Assembly (NCBI GenBank): GCA_004298045.1
Contig: SCRM01000021.1
Coordinates: forward strand, 1-64,000
Length of the DNA: 64,000 bases
Source of the DNA: Rhodanobacter sp.
GTDB lineage: Bacteria > Pseudomonadota > Gammaproteobacteria > Xanthomonadales > Rhodanobacteraceae
Direction of reading: 5' to 3'
Below, piece after piece: positions 56,918-64,000 of the stretch (the stretch's first letter is position 1; the number at the start of each line of letters is the position of its first letter). Under the pieces are notes generated by a model that did no database searches, had not been told where the DNA came from, and was given only the letters and a program-made list of their open reading frames with translations. The position numbers were made by a program, and so were the translations under genes.

Positions 56918-57623
56918 GCACAAACCGATGGCGAAAACCGATTGCGTGCTGCGCGCGAGCCGCGTGGCCAAGACCTATACCGAGAGCGGCTTGAACACCG
57001 CCGTGCTCACCGATGTGAGCTTCGAGCTTGCGCGCGGCCAGACGATGGCCATCGTCGGCCAATCCGGCTCGGGCAAGAGCACGCTGCTGCACATCCTGGG
57101 CGGGCTCGACACCTTGAGCTCCGGCGAGGTGGAGGTCGACGGCCATCACCTTTCCGCACTGTCGGATGCCGAGCGTGGCCGGGTACGCAATCGCGCGCTG
57201 GGTTTCGTCTATCAGTTCCATCACTTGCTGCCCGAGTTCACGGCGCTGGAAAACGTGTGCATGCCGCTGCTCATTCGCGGCACCGGCATTGCCGAGGCGC
57301 AGCGGCAATCGCATGCCCTGCTCGAACGCGTGGGACTGGGCGCGCGCATCGACCACAAGCCGGCCGAGCTTTCCGGTGGGGAGCGCCAGCGTTGTGCAGT
57401 GGCGCGTGCGCTGGTGACCCGGCCCGCGTGCGTACTGGGTGATGAACCCACCGGCAACCTCGACGAAGGCAACGCCACGCAGGTGTACGAGTTGATGCTG
57501 GAGTTGAACCGCGAAGTCGGCACCAGCTTCGTCCTCGTCACCCACGACCATCGGCTCGCTGCGCGCATGGATCGCACGCTGGTGCTGCACGGCGGCGTGC
57601 TGCGCGAAAAGGCCCACGACTGA
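56910..57623 (+). CDS. lolD: Lipoprotein-releasing ATPase LolD
   Basis: A 237-residue ABC ATPase. Walker A is [18 protein letters not shown], the signature [18 protein letters not shown], Walker [12 protein letters not shown] and the switch [23 protein letters not shown] is LolD-typical. It powers release of outer-membrane lipoproteins. The start overlaps the permease stop. Confidence 0.94.
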   Translation: MSEHKPMAKTDCVLRASRVAKTYTESGLNTAVLTDVSFELARGQTMAIVGQSGSGKSTLLHILGGLDTLSSGEVEVDGHHLSALSDAERGRVRNRALGFVYQFHHLLPEFTALENVCMPLLIRGTGIAEAQRQSHALLERVGLGARIDHKPAELSGGERQRCAVARALVTRPACVLGDEPTGNLDEGNATQVYELMLELNREVGTSFVLVTHDHRLAARMDRTLVLHGGVLREKAHD

Positions 57624-57710
57624 CGCGGGCTGCGCCTACGCGGTTTTCATCCTGCCGGCTGACCGCCACGGGTTAGCCTCGAACTCCGGTTGGTACCGAC
57701 GGGGAGCGGT

Positions 57711-60029
57711 ATGCGGGGCAGGGTGGCGGGATGGATCGAAGCCGGCGCCGTCGCGCCGGTGGCGCTGGTGGGCGCGTTGTCGGTGCAATGGTTGCCGCGG
57801 TTGCCACCGCACTGGGTCATGCTCGCCACGTGTACGGCGCTGGTTCCCGCCGTGGCGCTGGCACGACGGCGTGGGTGGTGCCTCTGGTTGGTCTTTCTGC
57901 TCGGCGCCGCGTGGGCCGGCGCGGCTGGGCGCGGCGCGATGGATGCGCGCTTGCCGCGTGCGCTTGAGGGCGAGGATTTCACCGTTGTCGGGCGCCTGGT
58001 GGATTTGCCGTCGGCGCGCGAGGACGCCACGCGCTTCACCTTCGATATCGCCCGCGCGTGGCATGGCGAAACGCCGGTGGCGCTCACGGGAAACGTGCAG
58101 CTCAACTGGTATCGCACCGCGCCACCGCTTTCGCCGTGTGAGCGTTGGCGGCTGGTGTTGCGCCTCAAACGCCCGCGCGGGCTGGTCAACCCCGGCACCG
58201 TCGACGGCGAACGCAGCGCGTTGCAGCGACGCATCGTCGCTACCGGCTACGTGCGCGAGGATGTGGCAAACCAGCGGCTCGGGACGGCATGGTGCGTGGA
58301 TCGGGTGCGCGCCGCGATTGCCACGCGGATCGACGCGCAGGTGGGTGCCGGGCGCGATGCGGCACTGCTGCGTGCACTGGCAGTGGGCGACACCCGCGGA
58401 CTGGGCCAGCACGAATGGTATATCGCGCGTGCGAACGGTGTATCCCACCTGATCGCGATTTCCGGCTTTCACGTCGGCGTGGCCGCGATTTTCGGCGTGT
58501 GGCTGGTTGGCGCACTGTATTTCCTGTGGCCAGCGCTCGCGTTGCGCTGGCCGCGGCCGCCGGCACAGGCGGCTGGTGCGTTGCTGGTGGCATGGGGCTA
58601 TAGCGCGCTGGCCGGGTTTGGCATCCCTACCGTGCGCACCTTGCTGATGATTGCGGTGGTGGCGCTGGCGCGATTGAGTCGACGTGGCAGCCATGGCCTG
58701 CATTCGCTGGCGCTGGCCTTGCTGGCGATCCTCGCGTTCGACCCGCTGGCGGTGCTGGCGGCAGGGTTCTGGCTGTCGTTCGTCGGCGTCGCGTTTCTCA
58801 TGGTGAGCCTGGAACGGCGTGGCCGCGGCTGGCGGGCGTTCCTGCACGAGCTCACCGCTAGCCAGTGGCTGATGACGGTGGCGCTGTTGCCGCTCACCTT
58901 GTGGTTCTTCGGTCAGGCATCGCTGGTGGGTGCGCTGTCCAATCTCATGGCCGTGCCGTTCGTCAGCTTCGTGATCGTGCCGGGTGCGCTGGTTGCCAGC
59001 GTGCTGCTCGGCGCCTGCCCGCCGGCGGCACCGCTCGCCTGGTGGGTCATTGGCCGCCTCGCGCATGTGCAGTGGTGGTGGCTGGAACGCCTGGCTGCCT
59101 GGCCGGGTGCGCATTGGTACCTGCCGCAGGTGACGCCATGGGCACTGGCGCTGGCCTTGCTGGGGGCGCTGTGGTTGTTTTTGCCGCGCGGCGTGCCGTT
59201 GCGCTGGCTCGGGTTGCTGCTGTTGGCACCGCTGCTATGGCCGCGCTTGCCGTTGCCTGCGGCAGGCGCGTTCGAGGCCTGGGTACTCGATGTGGGGCAG
59301 GGCTTGGCCGTAGTGGTGCACACCCGCGGGCACGCACTCATCTATGACACTGGGCCGAGCTATCCGTCCGGCTTCGACCTGGGTGAGGCGGTGGTGGTCC
59401 CGACGTTCCACGCCCTTGGTCTGCGGCAGTTGGACACTCTGATCGTCAGTCACGCGGACAATGATCACGCGGGCGGCGCAGCGAGTGTCGTTGCGGCGTT
59501 TCCGCGTGCGCGCCGCTTGGCGGGTGAGCCGACACGCACGCAGCCGCCGATGGACGCCTGCGTCGCTGGACAGGCCTGGACCTGGGATGACGTGCGCTTT
59601 CGCGTGCTGAATCCGGCCGCCGACGCTCGCGGCAAGGGCAACGACCGCTCCTGTGTGCTGCTGGTGGAGGGGCAGGGCGGTCGCCTGTTGTTGACGGGCG
59701 ATATCACGCACAAAACCGAGCCGGCGGTGGCGGCAGCGCTTGGCGCCGGGCCGCCACCGGTGCTGGTGGTGCCGCACCACGGCAGCAAGACCTCGTCGAG
59801 CGCGCCGTTCATCGCGGCAACGGCACCGTCGTTGGCGATCATTTCCGCCGGCTGGCGCAACCGCTTCGGTCATCCGAAGCCCGCGGTCGTCGCGCGCTAT
59901 GTCGAGGCCGGGGTGCCGGTGCTGAACACCGCCGACAGCGGCGCGATTGGCCTGGCGTTTCCGGTGGCGGCACCTGCCCATGTGCTTGCCCGCCAGCGCT
60001 TGCGCGCGGTGCGCTACTGGCGCGAGTAA
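57711..60029 (+). CDS. comEC: ComEC/Rec2 DNA-uptake channel protein
   Basis: About 772 residues from the ATG at 57711, preceded by GGGGAG; a TTG at 57690 is less likely. An N-terminal OB-like domain (DUF4131), a competence transmembrane domain (LIAISGFHVGVAAIFGVWLV, GFGIPTVRTLLMIAVVALAR) and a C-terminal metallo-beta-lactamase domain with DVGQGLAVVVHTRGHALIYD, SHADNDHAGG and VPHHGSKTSSS are all present. It moves transforming DNA across the inner membrane. It suggests natural competence, but other com genes are not in this window. Confidence 0.94.
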   Translation: MRGRVAGWIEAGAVAPVALVGALSVQWLPRLPPHWVMLATCTALVPAVALARRRGWCLWLVFLLGAAWAGAAGRGAMDARLPRALEGEDFTVVGRLVDLPSAREDATRFTFDIARAWHGETPVALTGNVQLNWYRTAPPLSPCERWRLVLRLKRPRGLVNPGTVDGERSALQRRIVATGYVREDVANQRLGTAWCVDRVRAAIATRIDAQVGAGRDAALLRALAVGDTRGLGQHEWYIARANGVSHLIAISGFHVGVAAIFGVWLVGALYFLWPALALRWPRPPAQAAGALLVAWGYSALAGFGIPTVRTLLMIAVVALARLSRRGSHGLHSLALALLAILAFDPLAVLAAGFWLSFVGVAFLMVSLERRGRGWRAFLHELTASQWLMTVALLPLTLWFFGQASLVGALSNLMAVPFVSFVIVPGALVASVLLGACPPAAPLAWWVIGRLAHVQWWWLERLAAWPGAHWYLPQVTPWALALALLGALWLFLPRGVPLRWLGLLLLAPLLWPRLPLPAAGAFEAWVLDVGQGLAVVVHTRGHALIYDTGPSYPSGFDLGEAVVVPTFHALGLRQLDTLIVSHADNDHAGGAASVVAAFPRARRLAGEPTRTQPPMDACVAGQAWTWDDVRFRVLNPAADARGKGNDRSCVLLVEGQGGRLLLTGDITHKTEPAVAAALGAGPPPVLVVPHHGSKTSSSAPFIAATAPSLAIISAGWRNRFGHPKPAVVARYVEAGVPVLNTADSGAIGLAFPVAAPAHVLARQRLRAVRYWRE

Positions 60030-60080
60030 CGCGCTGCAACTGCCACGCTCGCCACGGAACCGGGCAGGCCCGCTGCTATC

Positions 60081-60782
60081 ATGCGTGCCTTCGGCTTGAA
60101 CGCGACGGTAACCAACGTGCTCGACATCCTGATAGCTGGCGGCTGGGGCATGGTGCCCATCGTGGTGTGCTCGCTGGTGGCGCTGGCGATTGTGCTGGAA
60201 CGCTTCTGGACCCTGCGCCGCAAGGCGGTATTGCCGCCCGGCCTCGGCGACGAGGTGCGCCAGTGGGCGCGCGGCGGCACGCTTGATCCGGAACATCTCG
60301 AAGCACTGGAAGACGGCTCGCCGCTGGGCGAGCTGCTGGCCGCCGCGCTGCGGGTGCGCGGCCAGGGCCGCGAGCTGATCAAGGAGCGCATCGAAGACAC
60401 TGGCCGCCATGTGGTGCATCGCATGGAGCGGTATCTCAGCTCGCTCGGCACCATTGCGCTGATCGGCCCGCTGCTGGGTCTGTTCGGCACCGTGATTGGC
60501 CTCATCCGCATGTTCATGGAAGTGATGGCCGGCGGCATCGGCGACCCGGCGCGCATGGCCGGCGGCATCGGCGAGGCACTGATCTGCACCGCGTCCGGGC
60601 TGACCATCGCAATCCCGGCGTACATCCTGCATCGCTATTTCCACTCGCGCGTGGCCGGCTATTGCGTGGACATGGAAAAGCAGGCCACCGCGCTGCTTGA
60701 CGACCTCACATTGAATGTCGCCGCGGCGGCGCCGCGAGCGCGGCGTGCCGTGGTCGCCCATCCGGCGCCGACGGCGGGCTGA
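60081..60782 (+). CDS. exbB: ExbB/TolQ-type proton channel protein
   Basis: A 233-residue MotA/TolQ/ExbB protein with three helices: GGWGMVPIVVCSLVALAIVL, then LGTIALIGPLLGLFGTVIGL and GEALICTASGLTIAIPAYIL. With ExbD it turns proton motive force into mechanical energy for TonB-type systems. Here it sits between comEC and exbD-msbA-lpxK, an arrangement known in related bacteria, so a link to lipid A export is possible but unproven. Confidence 0.92.
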   Translation: MRAFGLNATVTNVLDILIAGGWGMVPIVVCSLVALAIVLERFWTLRRKAVLPPGLGDEVRQWARGGTLDPEHLEALEDGSPLGELLAAALRVRGQGRELIKERIEDTGRHVVHRMERYLSSLGTIALIGPLLGLFGTVIGLIRMFMEVMAGGIGDPARMAGGIGEALICTASGLTIAIPAYILHRYFHSRVAGYCVDMEKQATALLDDLTLNVAAAAPRARRAVVAHPAPTAG

Positions 60783-60785
60783 GCC

Positions 60786-61217
60786 ATGCACATCGGCAAT
60801 GATCGCCGGCGGGACGAGTTCGAGATCAACATCGTGCCGTTGATCGACGTGCTGCTCACGCTGCTGATGTTTTTCGTGCTGACCAGCACCTTCATCCAGC
60901 ACTCGCGCATGCAGGTGACGCTGCCCGATGCCAGCGTGCACGACCGCGACATCAACGCGCCGACGCTGGTCGTCATGGTGGACCGCGAGGGCCACTACTG
61001 GGTGGGCAGCGACGCGGTGCCCGGTGCAGGCGTCGAGGTGCTCAAGCAGGCGATCGAGCAGGCGACCAACGGCGAGCACGATCGCCCGGTGACGATTCGC
61101 GCCGATGCGCAGGCCTCGCACCAGAGCGTGGTAACCGCGATGGATGCACTCGGCCAGCTCGGCTTCACCCAACTATCGATCGCGACCACACCGACCCATC
61201 CGGGCGCAGCGCAATGA
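60786..61217 (+). CDS. exbD: ExbD/TolR-type protein
   Basis: A 143-residue protein with a single N-terminal helix. EINIVPLIDVLLTLLMFFVL carries the conserved Asp needed for proton flow. The periplasmic C-terminal domain ends near SIATTPT. It forms a complex with the preceding ExbB. The stop overlaps the msbA start by ATGA. Confidence 0.93.
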   Translation: MHIGNDRRRDEFEINIVPLIDVLLTLLMFFVLTSTFIQHSRMQVTLPDASVHDRDINAPTLVVMVDREGHYWVGSDAVPGAGVEVLKQAIEQATNGEHDRPVTIRADAQASHQSVVTAMDALGQLGFTQLSIATTPTHPGAAQ

Positions 61218-62992
61218 ACGCCGGCAAGGTCGCCTTGTGGGATGCCCATACCTGGGGCATCTACAAGCGGCTGCTTGGCTACACTCGGCGTTATTGGGCG
61301 GTGGGCGTGATCGCCATCCTGGGCATGGCGGCGGATGGCGGTGGCTTGGCGGCCTTCACCCGGCTGCTTCGGCCAATGATCGACCAGCTCTTTGCGCACA
61401 AGGATCCGTATCTCATTTTCTGGATGCCGATCTGGATCATCGCGATCTTCAGCGTGCGCGGCGTCGGCATTTTTCTCAGCACCTATGGCATGGCCTACGT
61501 TGGCCGCAACGTGGTGCAGGCGATCCAGCACGATGTGTTCACCACCTACCTGCGCCTGCCGGCCGCGTTTTTCGGCGGCGAGCCCTCGGGCCAGCAGGTG
61601 TCGCGCATCACCTATACCAGCGAGCAGGTGGCTTCGGCATCCACCGACGCGCTGCGCACGGTGGTCACCGAGGGCATCACCGTCATCGGCATGTTCTACG
61701 TGATGCTCAGCACCAGTGCCTACCTCACGCTGGTGCTGCTGGTGATGGTGCCGCCGGTGGCACTCATCGCCACCGTGGTCAGCCGTCGTTACCGCCAGAT
61801 CAGCCGGCGCATCCAGGGCTCGATGGGCAGCGTGACCGGCGCGGTGGAGGAATCGGTCGGGGCGCACCGCGAGGTGCGCGTGTACGGCGGCCAGCAGCGC
61901 GAGACCGAGCGCTTTGACGACGTCACCCATCGCACGCGCCGGCTGAACCTCAAGATCGCCGCGACCAACGCCAGCTCGAGCACGGCCATCCAGACCGTGG
62001 CCGCGTGCGCGCTCGCCGCGCTGGTGTGGCTGGGCACGCGGCCGGGTGTGATCGACCACATCAGCTCCGGCGTGTTCGTGCAGGTGCTGACGGCGATGGG
62101 TGCGATGCTGCCCTCGCTCAAGCGCCTGACCAACGTTCAGGCCAACATCCAGCGCGGGATGTCGGCGGCCGAGGATCTGTTCGCGATCATGGACACGCCG
62201 GCCGAGATTGACCGCGGCACGATCGAGTTGGCGCGTGCGCGCGGCGATTTGCGCTTTGAAAACGTGCGGTTGACCTATCCGCGCAACGACTGCGCGGCGC
62301 TGCGCGGTGTGACGCTGGATTGCGCGCCGGGCACGGTCACCGCGCTGGTCGGGCGTTCGGGCAGCGGCAAGAGCAGCCTCGTGAGCCTCTTGCCGCGCTT
62401 CTACGAACCCAGCGGCGGGCGCATCGTGCTGGATGGCGAAAACTACGAGAACTACACCCTTGCCTCATTGCGCCGGCAGATCGCGTGGGTCGGCCAGAAC
62501 GTGGTGCTGTTCGACGATACCGTGGCCAACAACATCGCCTACGGCGAGCTGGCGGGAGCGAGTGAGGAGGCGATCGTGGCGGCGGCTACTGCCGCCAATG
62601 CCATGGAGTTCATCGCGCGCATGCCGCAGGGCATCCACAGCCCGATCGGCGAGGCCGGCAACCAGCTTTCCGGCGGCCAGCGTCAACGTATCGCGATTGC
62701 GCGCGCCATCCTCAAGAATGCGCCGATCCTGGTGCTGGACGAAGCCACCAGCGCGCTGGATACCGAGTCCGAGCACTTGATCCAGCAGGCACTGGACAGC
62801 CTCATGCAGCACCGCACCACCCTGGTCATTGCGCACCGGCTTTCCACCATCGAAGGCGCCGACCAGATCGCGGTGATGGATGCCGGCCGCATCGTCGAGC
62901 GCGGCACGCATGCCGAACTCCTGGCGCGGGGTGGTCAATATGCCGCGCTGTATCGCATGCAGTTTCACGATGCCGATACCGAGGGTGGTTGA
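61214..62992 (+). CDS. msbA: Lipid A export ABC transporter MsbA
   Basis: A 592-residue half-transporter. Six helices, then an ATPase with Walker A LVGRSGSGKSSLVSLLPRFY, signature NQLSGGQRQRIAIARA, Walker B ILVLDEATSALDTESE and a His switch IAHRLST. It flips lipid A-core across the inner membrane. It lies directly before lpxK, the usual lipid A pairing. Confidence 0.95.
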   Translation: MNAGKVALWDAHTWGIYKRLLGYTRRYWAVGVIAILGMAADGGGLAAFTRLLRPMIDQLFAHKDPYLIFWMPIWIIAIFSVRGVGIFLSTYGMAYVGRNVVQAIQHDVFTTYLRLPAAFFGGEPSGQQVSRITYTSEQVASASTDALRTVVTEGITVIGMFYVMLSTSAYLTLVLLVMVPPVALIATVVSRRYRQISRRIQGSMGSVTGAVEESVGAHREVRVYGGQQRETERFDDVTHRTRRLNLKIAATNASSSTAIQTVAACALAALVWLGTRPGVIDHISSGVFVQVLTAMGAMLPSLKRLTNVQANIQRGMSAAEDLFAIMDTPAEIDRGTIELARARGDLRFENVRLTYPRNDCAALRGVTLDCAPGTVTALVGRSGSGKSSLVSLLPRFYEPSGGRIVLDGENYENYTLASLRRQIAWVGQNVVLFDDTVANNIAYGELAGASEEAIVAAATAANAMEFIARMPQGIHSPIGEAGNQLSGGQRQRIAIARAILKNAPILVLDEATSALDTESEHLIQQALDSLMQHRTTLVIAHRLSTIEGADQIAVMDAGRIVERGTHAELLARGGQYAALYRMQFHDADTEGG

Positions 62993-62998
62993 CGCGCC

Positions 62999-63970
62999 AT
63001 GAGCCTGGCGCAGACGCTCAGTGAAACCTGGTATCGCGAGGGCGTGCGCAGCCCGTGGTGGACGTGGCCGCTGGCGGTTTTGTATGGCGTGCTGACGGGG
63101 TTGCGGCGTGGGTGGTATCGCGTTGGTGTACTGCGTTCCGTGCGCGTGGCGGCACCGGTCATCGTGATTGGCAACCTCACCGCCGGCGGCACCGGCAAGA
63201 CCCCGTTGACCATCGCGCTGGCGGCAACGTTGCGCGCACGTGGCTGGAAACCCGGCGTGGTCAGCCGCGGCTACGGCGGCAGCAAGCGCGGGCCATTGCT
63301 GCTGGGAGACGCACCCGATCCGCGTACCGTGGGCGACGAGCCCTGCCTGATCCGTGCGAGCGGGGTGCCGGTGGCGATTGGCCGCGATCGTCCCGCGGCG
63401 GCGGCCATGTTGATCGAAGCCGGATGCAACGTGGTGATCGCCGATGACGGCCTTCAGCACTACCGCCTTGCGCGCAATGTCGAGATCTGCGTCATCGATG
63501 GCGTACGCCGGTTTGGCAACGGCCACTTGCTGCCCGCCGGGCCACTGCGTGAACCGCTGCGCCGGCTCGCGCGCGTCGATCTGCGCGTGTGCAACGGCGG
63601 CGAGCCGCAGGCGGGCGAGCACGCCATGCGTCTGGTTGGCGATGAGGCGGTCACGCTCGCCGACGGGCGCACGCAGCCGCTGGCCGCGTTTGCTGGCCGG
63701 CGAGCGCATGCGGTCGCCGCCATCGGTCATCCGGCACGCTTTTTTGCCGCCTTGCGTGGCGCGGGCATCGACGTCATCGAGCACCCGTTTGCCGACCATC
63801 ACGCCTTCGTTGCCGGCGACTTCGCCTTTGGTGATGCGCTGCCAGTGCTGATGACCGACAAGGATGCCGTGAAATGCGCCGGCCTTGCACTGGCGCATGC
63901 GTGGCGCGTACCGGTGCGTGCGGTACTGCCGACTGCGTTTTTCGATGCGGTGATCGCGAGGTTGCCGTAG
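62999..63970 (+). CDS. lpxK: Tetraacyldisaccharide 4'-kinase
   Basis: A 323-residue kinase that phosphorylates the lipid A disaccharide. The P-loop is VIGNLTAGGTGKTPLTIAL, followed by VVSRGYGG, VVIADDGLQHYRLARNVEI and CVIDGVRRFGNGHLLPAGPL, all conserved. It is membrane-bound through its N-terminal region (WPLAVLYGVLTGLRRGWYRV). Last gene in the window. Confidence 0.96.
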   Translation: MSLAQTLSETWYREGVRSPWWTWPLAVLYGVLTGLRRGWYRVGVLRSVRVAAPVIVIGNLTAGGTGKTPLTIALAATLRARGWKPGVVSRGYGGSKRGPLLLGDAPDPRTVGDEPCLIRASGVPVAIGRDRPAAAAMLIEAGCNVVIADDGLQHYRLARNVEICVIDGVRRFGNGHLLPAGPLREPLRRLARVDLRVCNGGEPQAGEHAMRLVGDEAVTLADGRTQPLAAFAGRRAHAVAAIGHPARFFAALRGAGIDVIEHPFADHHAFVAGDFAFGDALPVLMTDKDAVKCAGLALAHAWRVPVRAVLPTAFFDAVIARLP

Positions 63971-64000
63971 CCGGGTTGCCGGCTTGGGACGCTGTCGATC

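Overview
The window is a GC-rich gammaproteobacterial chromosome segment. Gene content points to the Xanthomonadales, most likely Rhodanobacteraceae (Dyella, Rhodanobacter or Luteibacter type): a ccmABCDEFGHI operon running straight into a MetX-family acyltransferase, sdhCDAB preceded by a DUF1674/SDHAF4-like gene and followed by sdhE-ygfX, comEC-exbB-exbD-msbA-lpxK in one line, and small Sec-exported RHS-core proteins. The family assignment is inference from recollection of such genomes; no ribosomal RNA is present to check it.

Region 1 (1-13709) is an apparently complete Tn3-family transposon. Its 32-bp GGGG-type inverted ends lie at 1-32 and 13678-13709. It encodes a DDE transposase (tnpA) translationally coupled to a tyrosine recombinase (tnpS-like). 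At the far end is a KfrA-like coiled-coil protein (tnpT-like) preceded by a candidate recombination core site. Its cargo is a split RHS polymorphic-toxin locus: a 1,874-aa secreted YD-repeat protein ending in fibronectin-III-like repeats, a separate secreted 328-aa protein with the RHS core end and a HExxH metallopeptidase-like tip, and an overlapping AT-rich secreted putative immunity gene. Decayed pieces of an IS1595-like transposase and a group II intron follow. Immediately right of the element is the last 41 codons of a LuxR/NarL-type response regulator gene, so the element interrupts that gene.

Region 2 (13.8-22.1 kb) is ordinary chromosome: xseA, a phospholipase D/cardiolipin synthase-like enzyme, an EamA exporter, a cyclophilin, cycA, serS, a small membrane protein and tRNA-Ser(UGA). 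Region 3 (22.1-27.6 kb), directly behind tRNA-Ser, is AT-richer accessory DNA. It carries a GHKL ATPase and a winged-helix gene overlapping each other, and a divergent 723-aa protein with a sigma-70-region-4-like HTH across a 37-bp shared regulatory gap. This is a candidate undescribed defence or regulatory module. A gene-free stretch with 21-bp tandem repeats closes it.

Region 4 (27.6-50.4 kb) holds arsC, a TonB-dependent receptor, tRNA-Leu(CAA), a cysteine-dioxygenase-like cupin next to metX, the complete cytochrome c maturation operon, a DUF3293 gene overlapping kmo, phaB and phaR, a MarR-controlled EmrAB-NodT efflux operon, tatD, a glycine-zipper lipoprotein and a SleB-like hydrolase. Region 5 (50.4-64.0 kb) starts with a gene-free stretch containing paired palindromes, then a 55-aa SDHAF4-like gene and sdhCDAB, a strong terminator, sdhE-ygfX, lolC/E-lolD, and comEC-exbB-exbD-msbA-lpxK for DNA uptake and lipid A export and synthesis.
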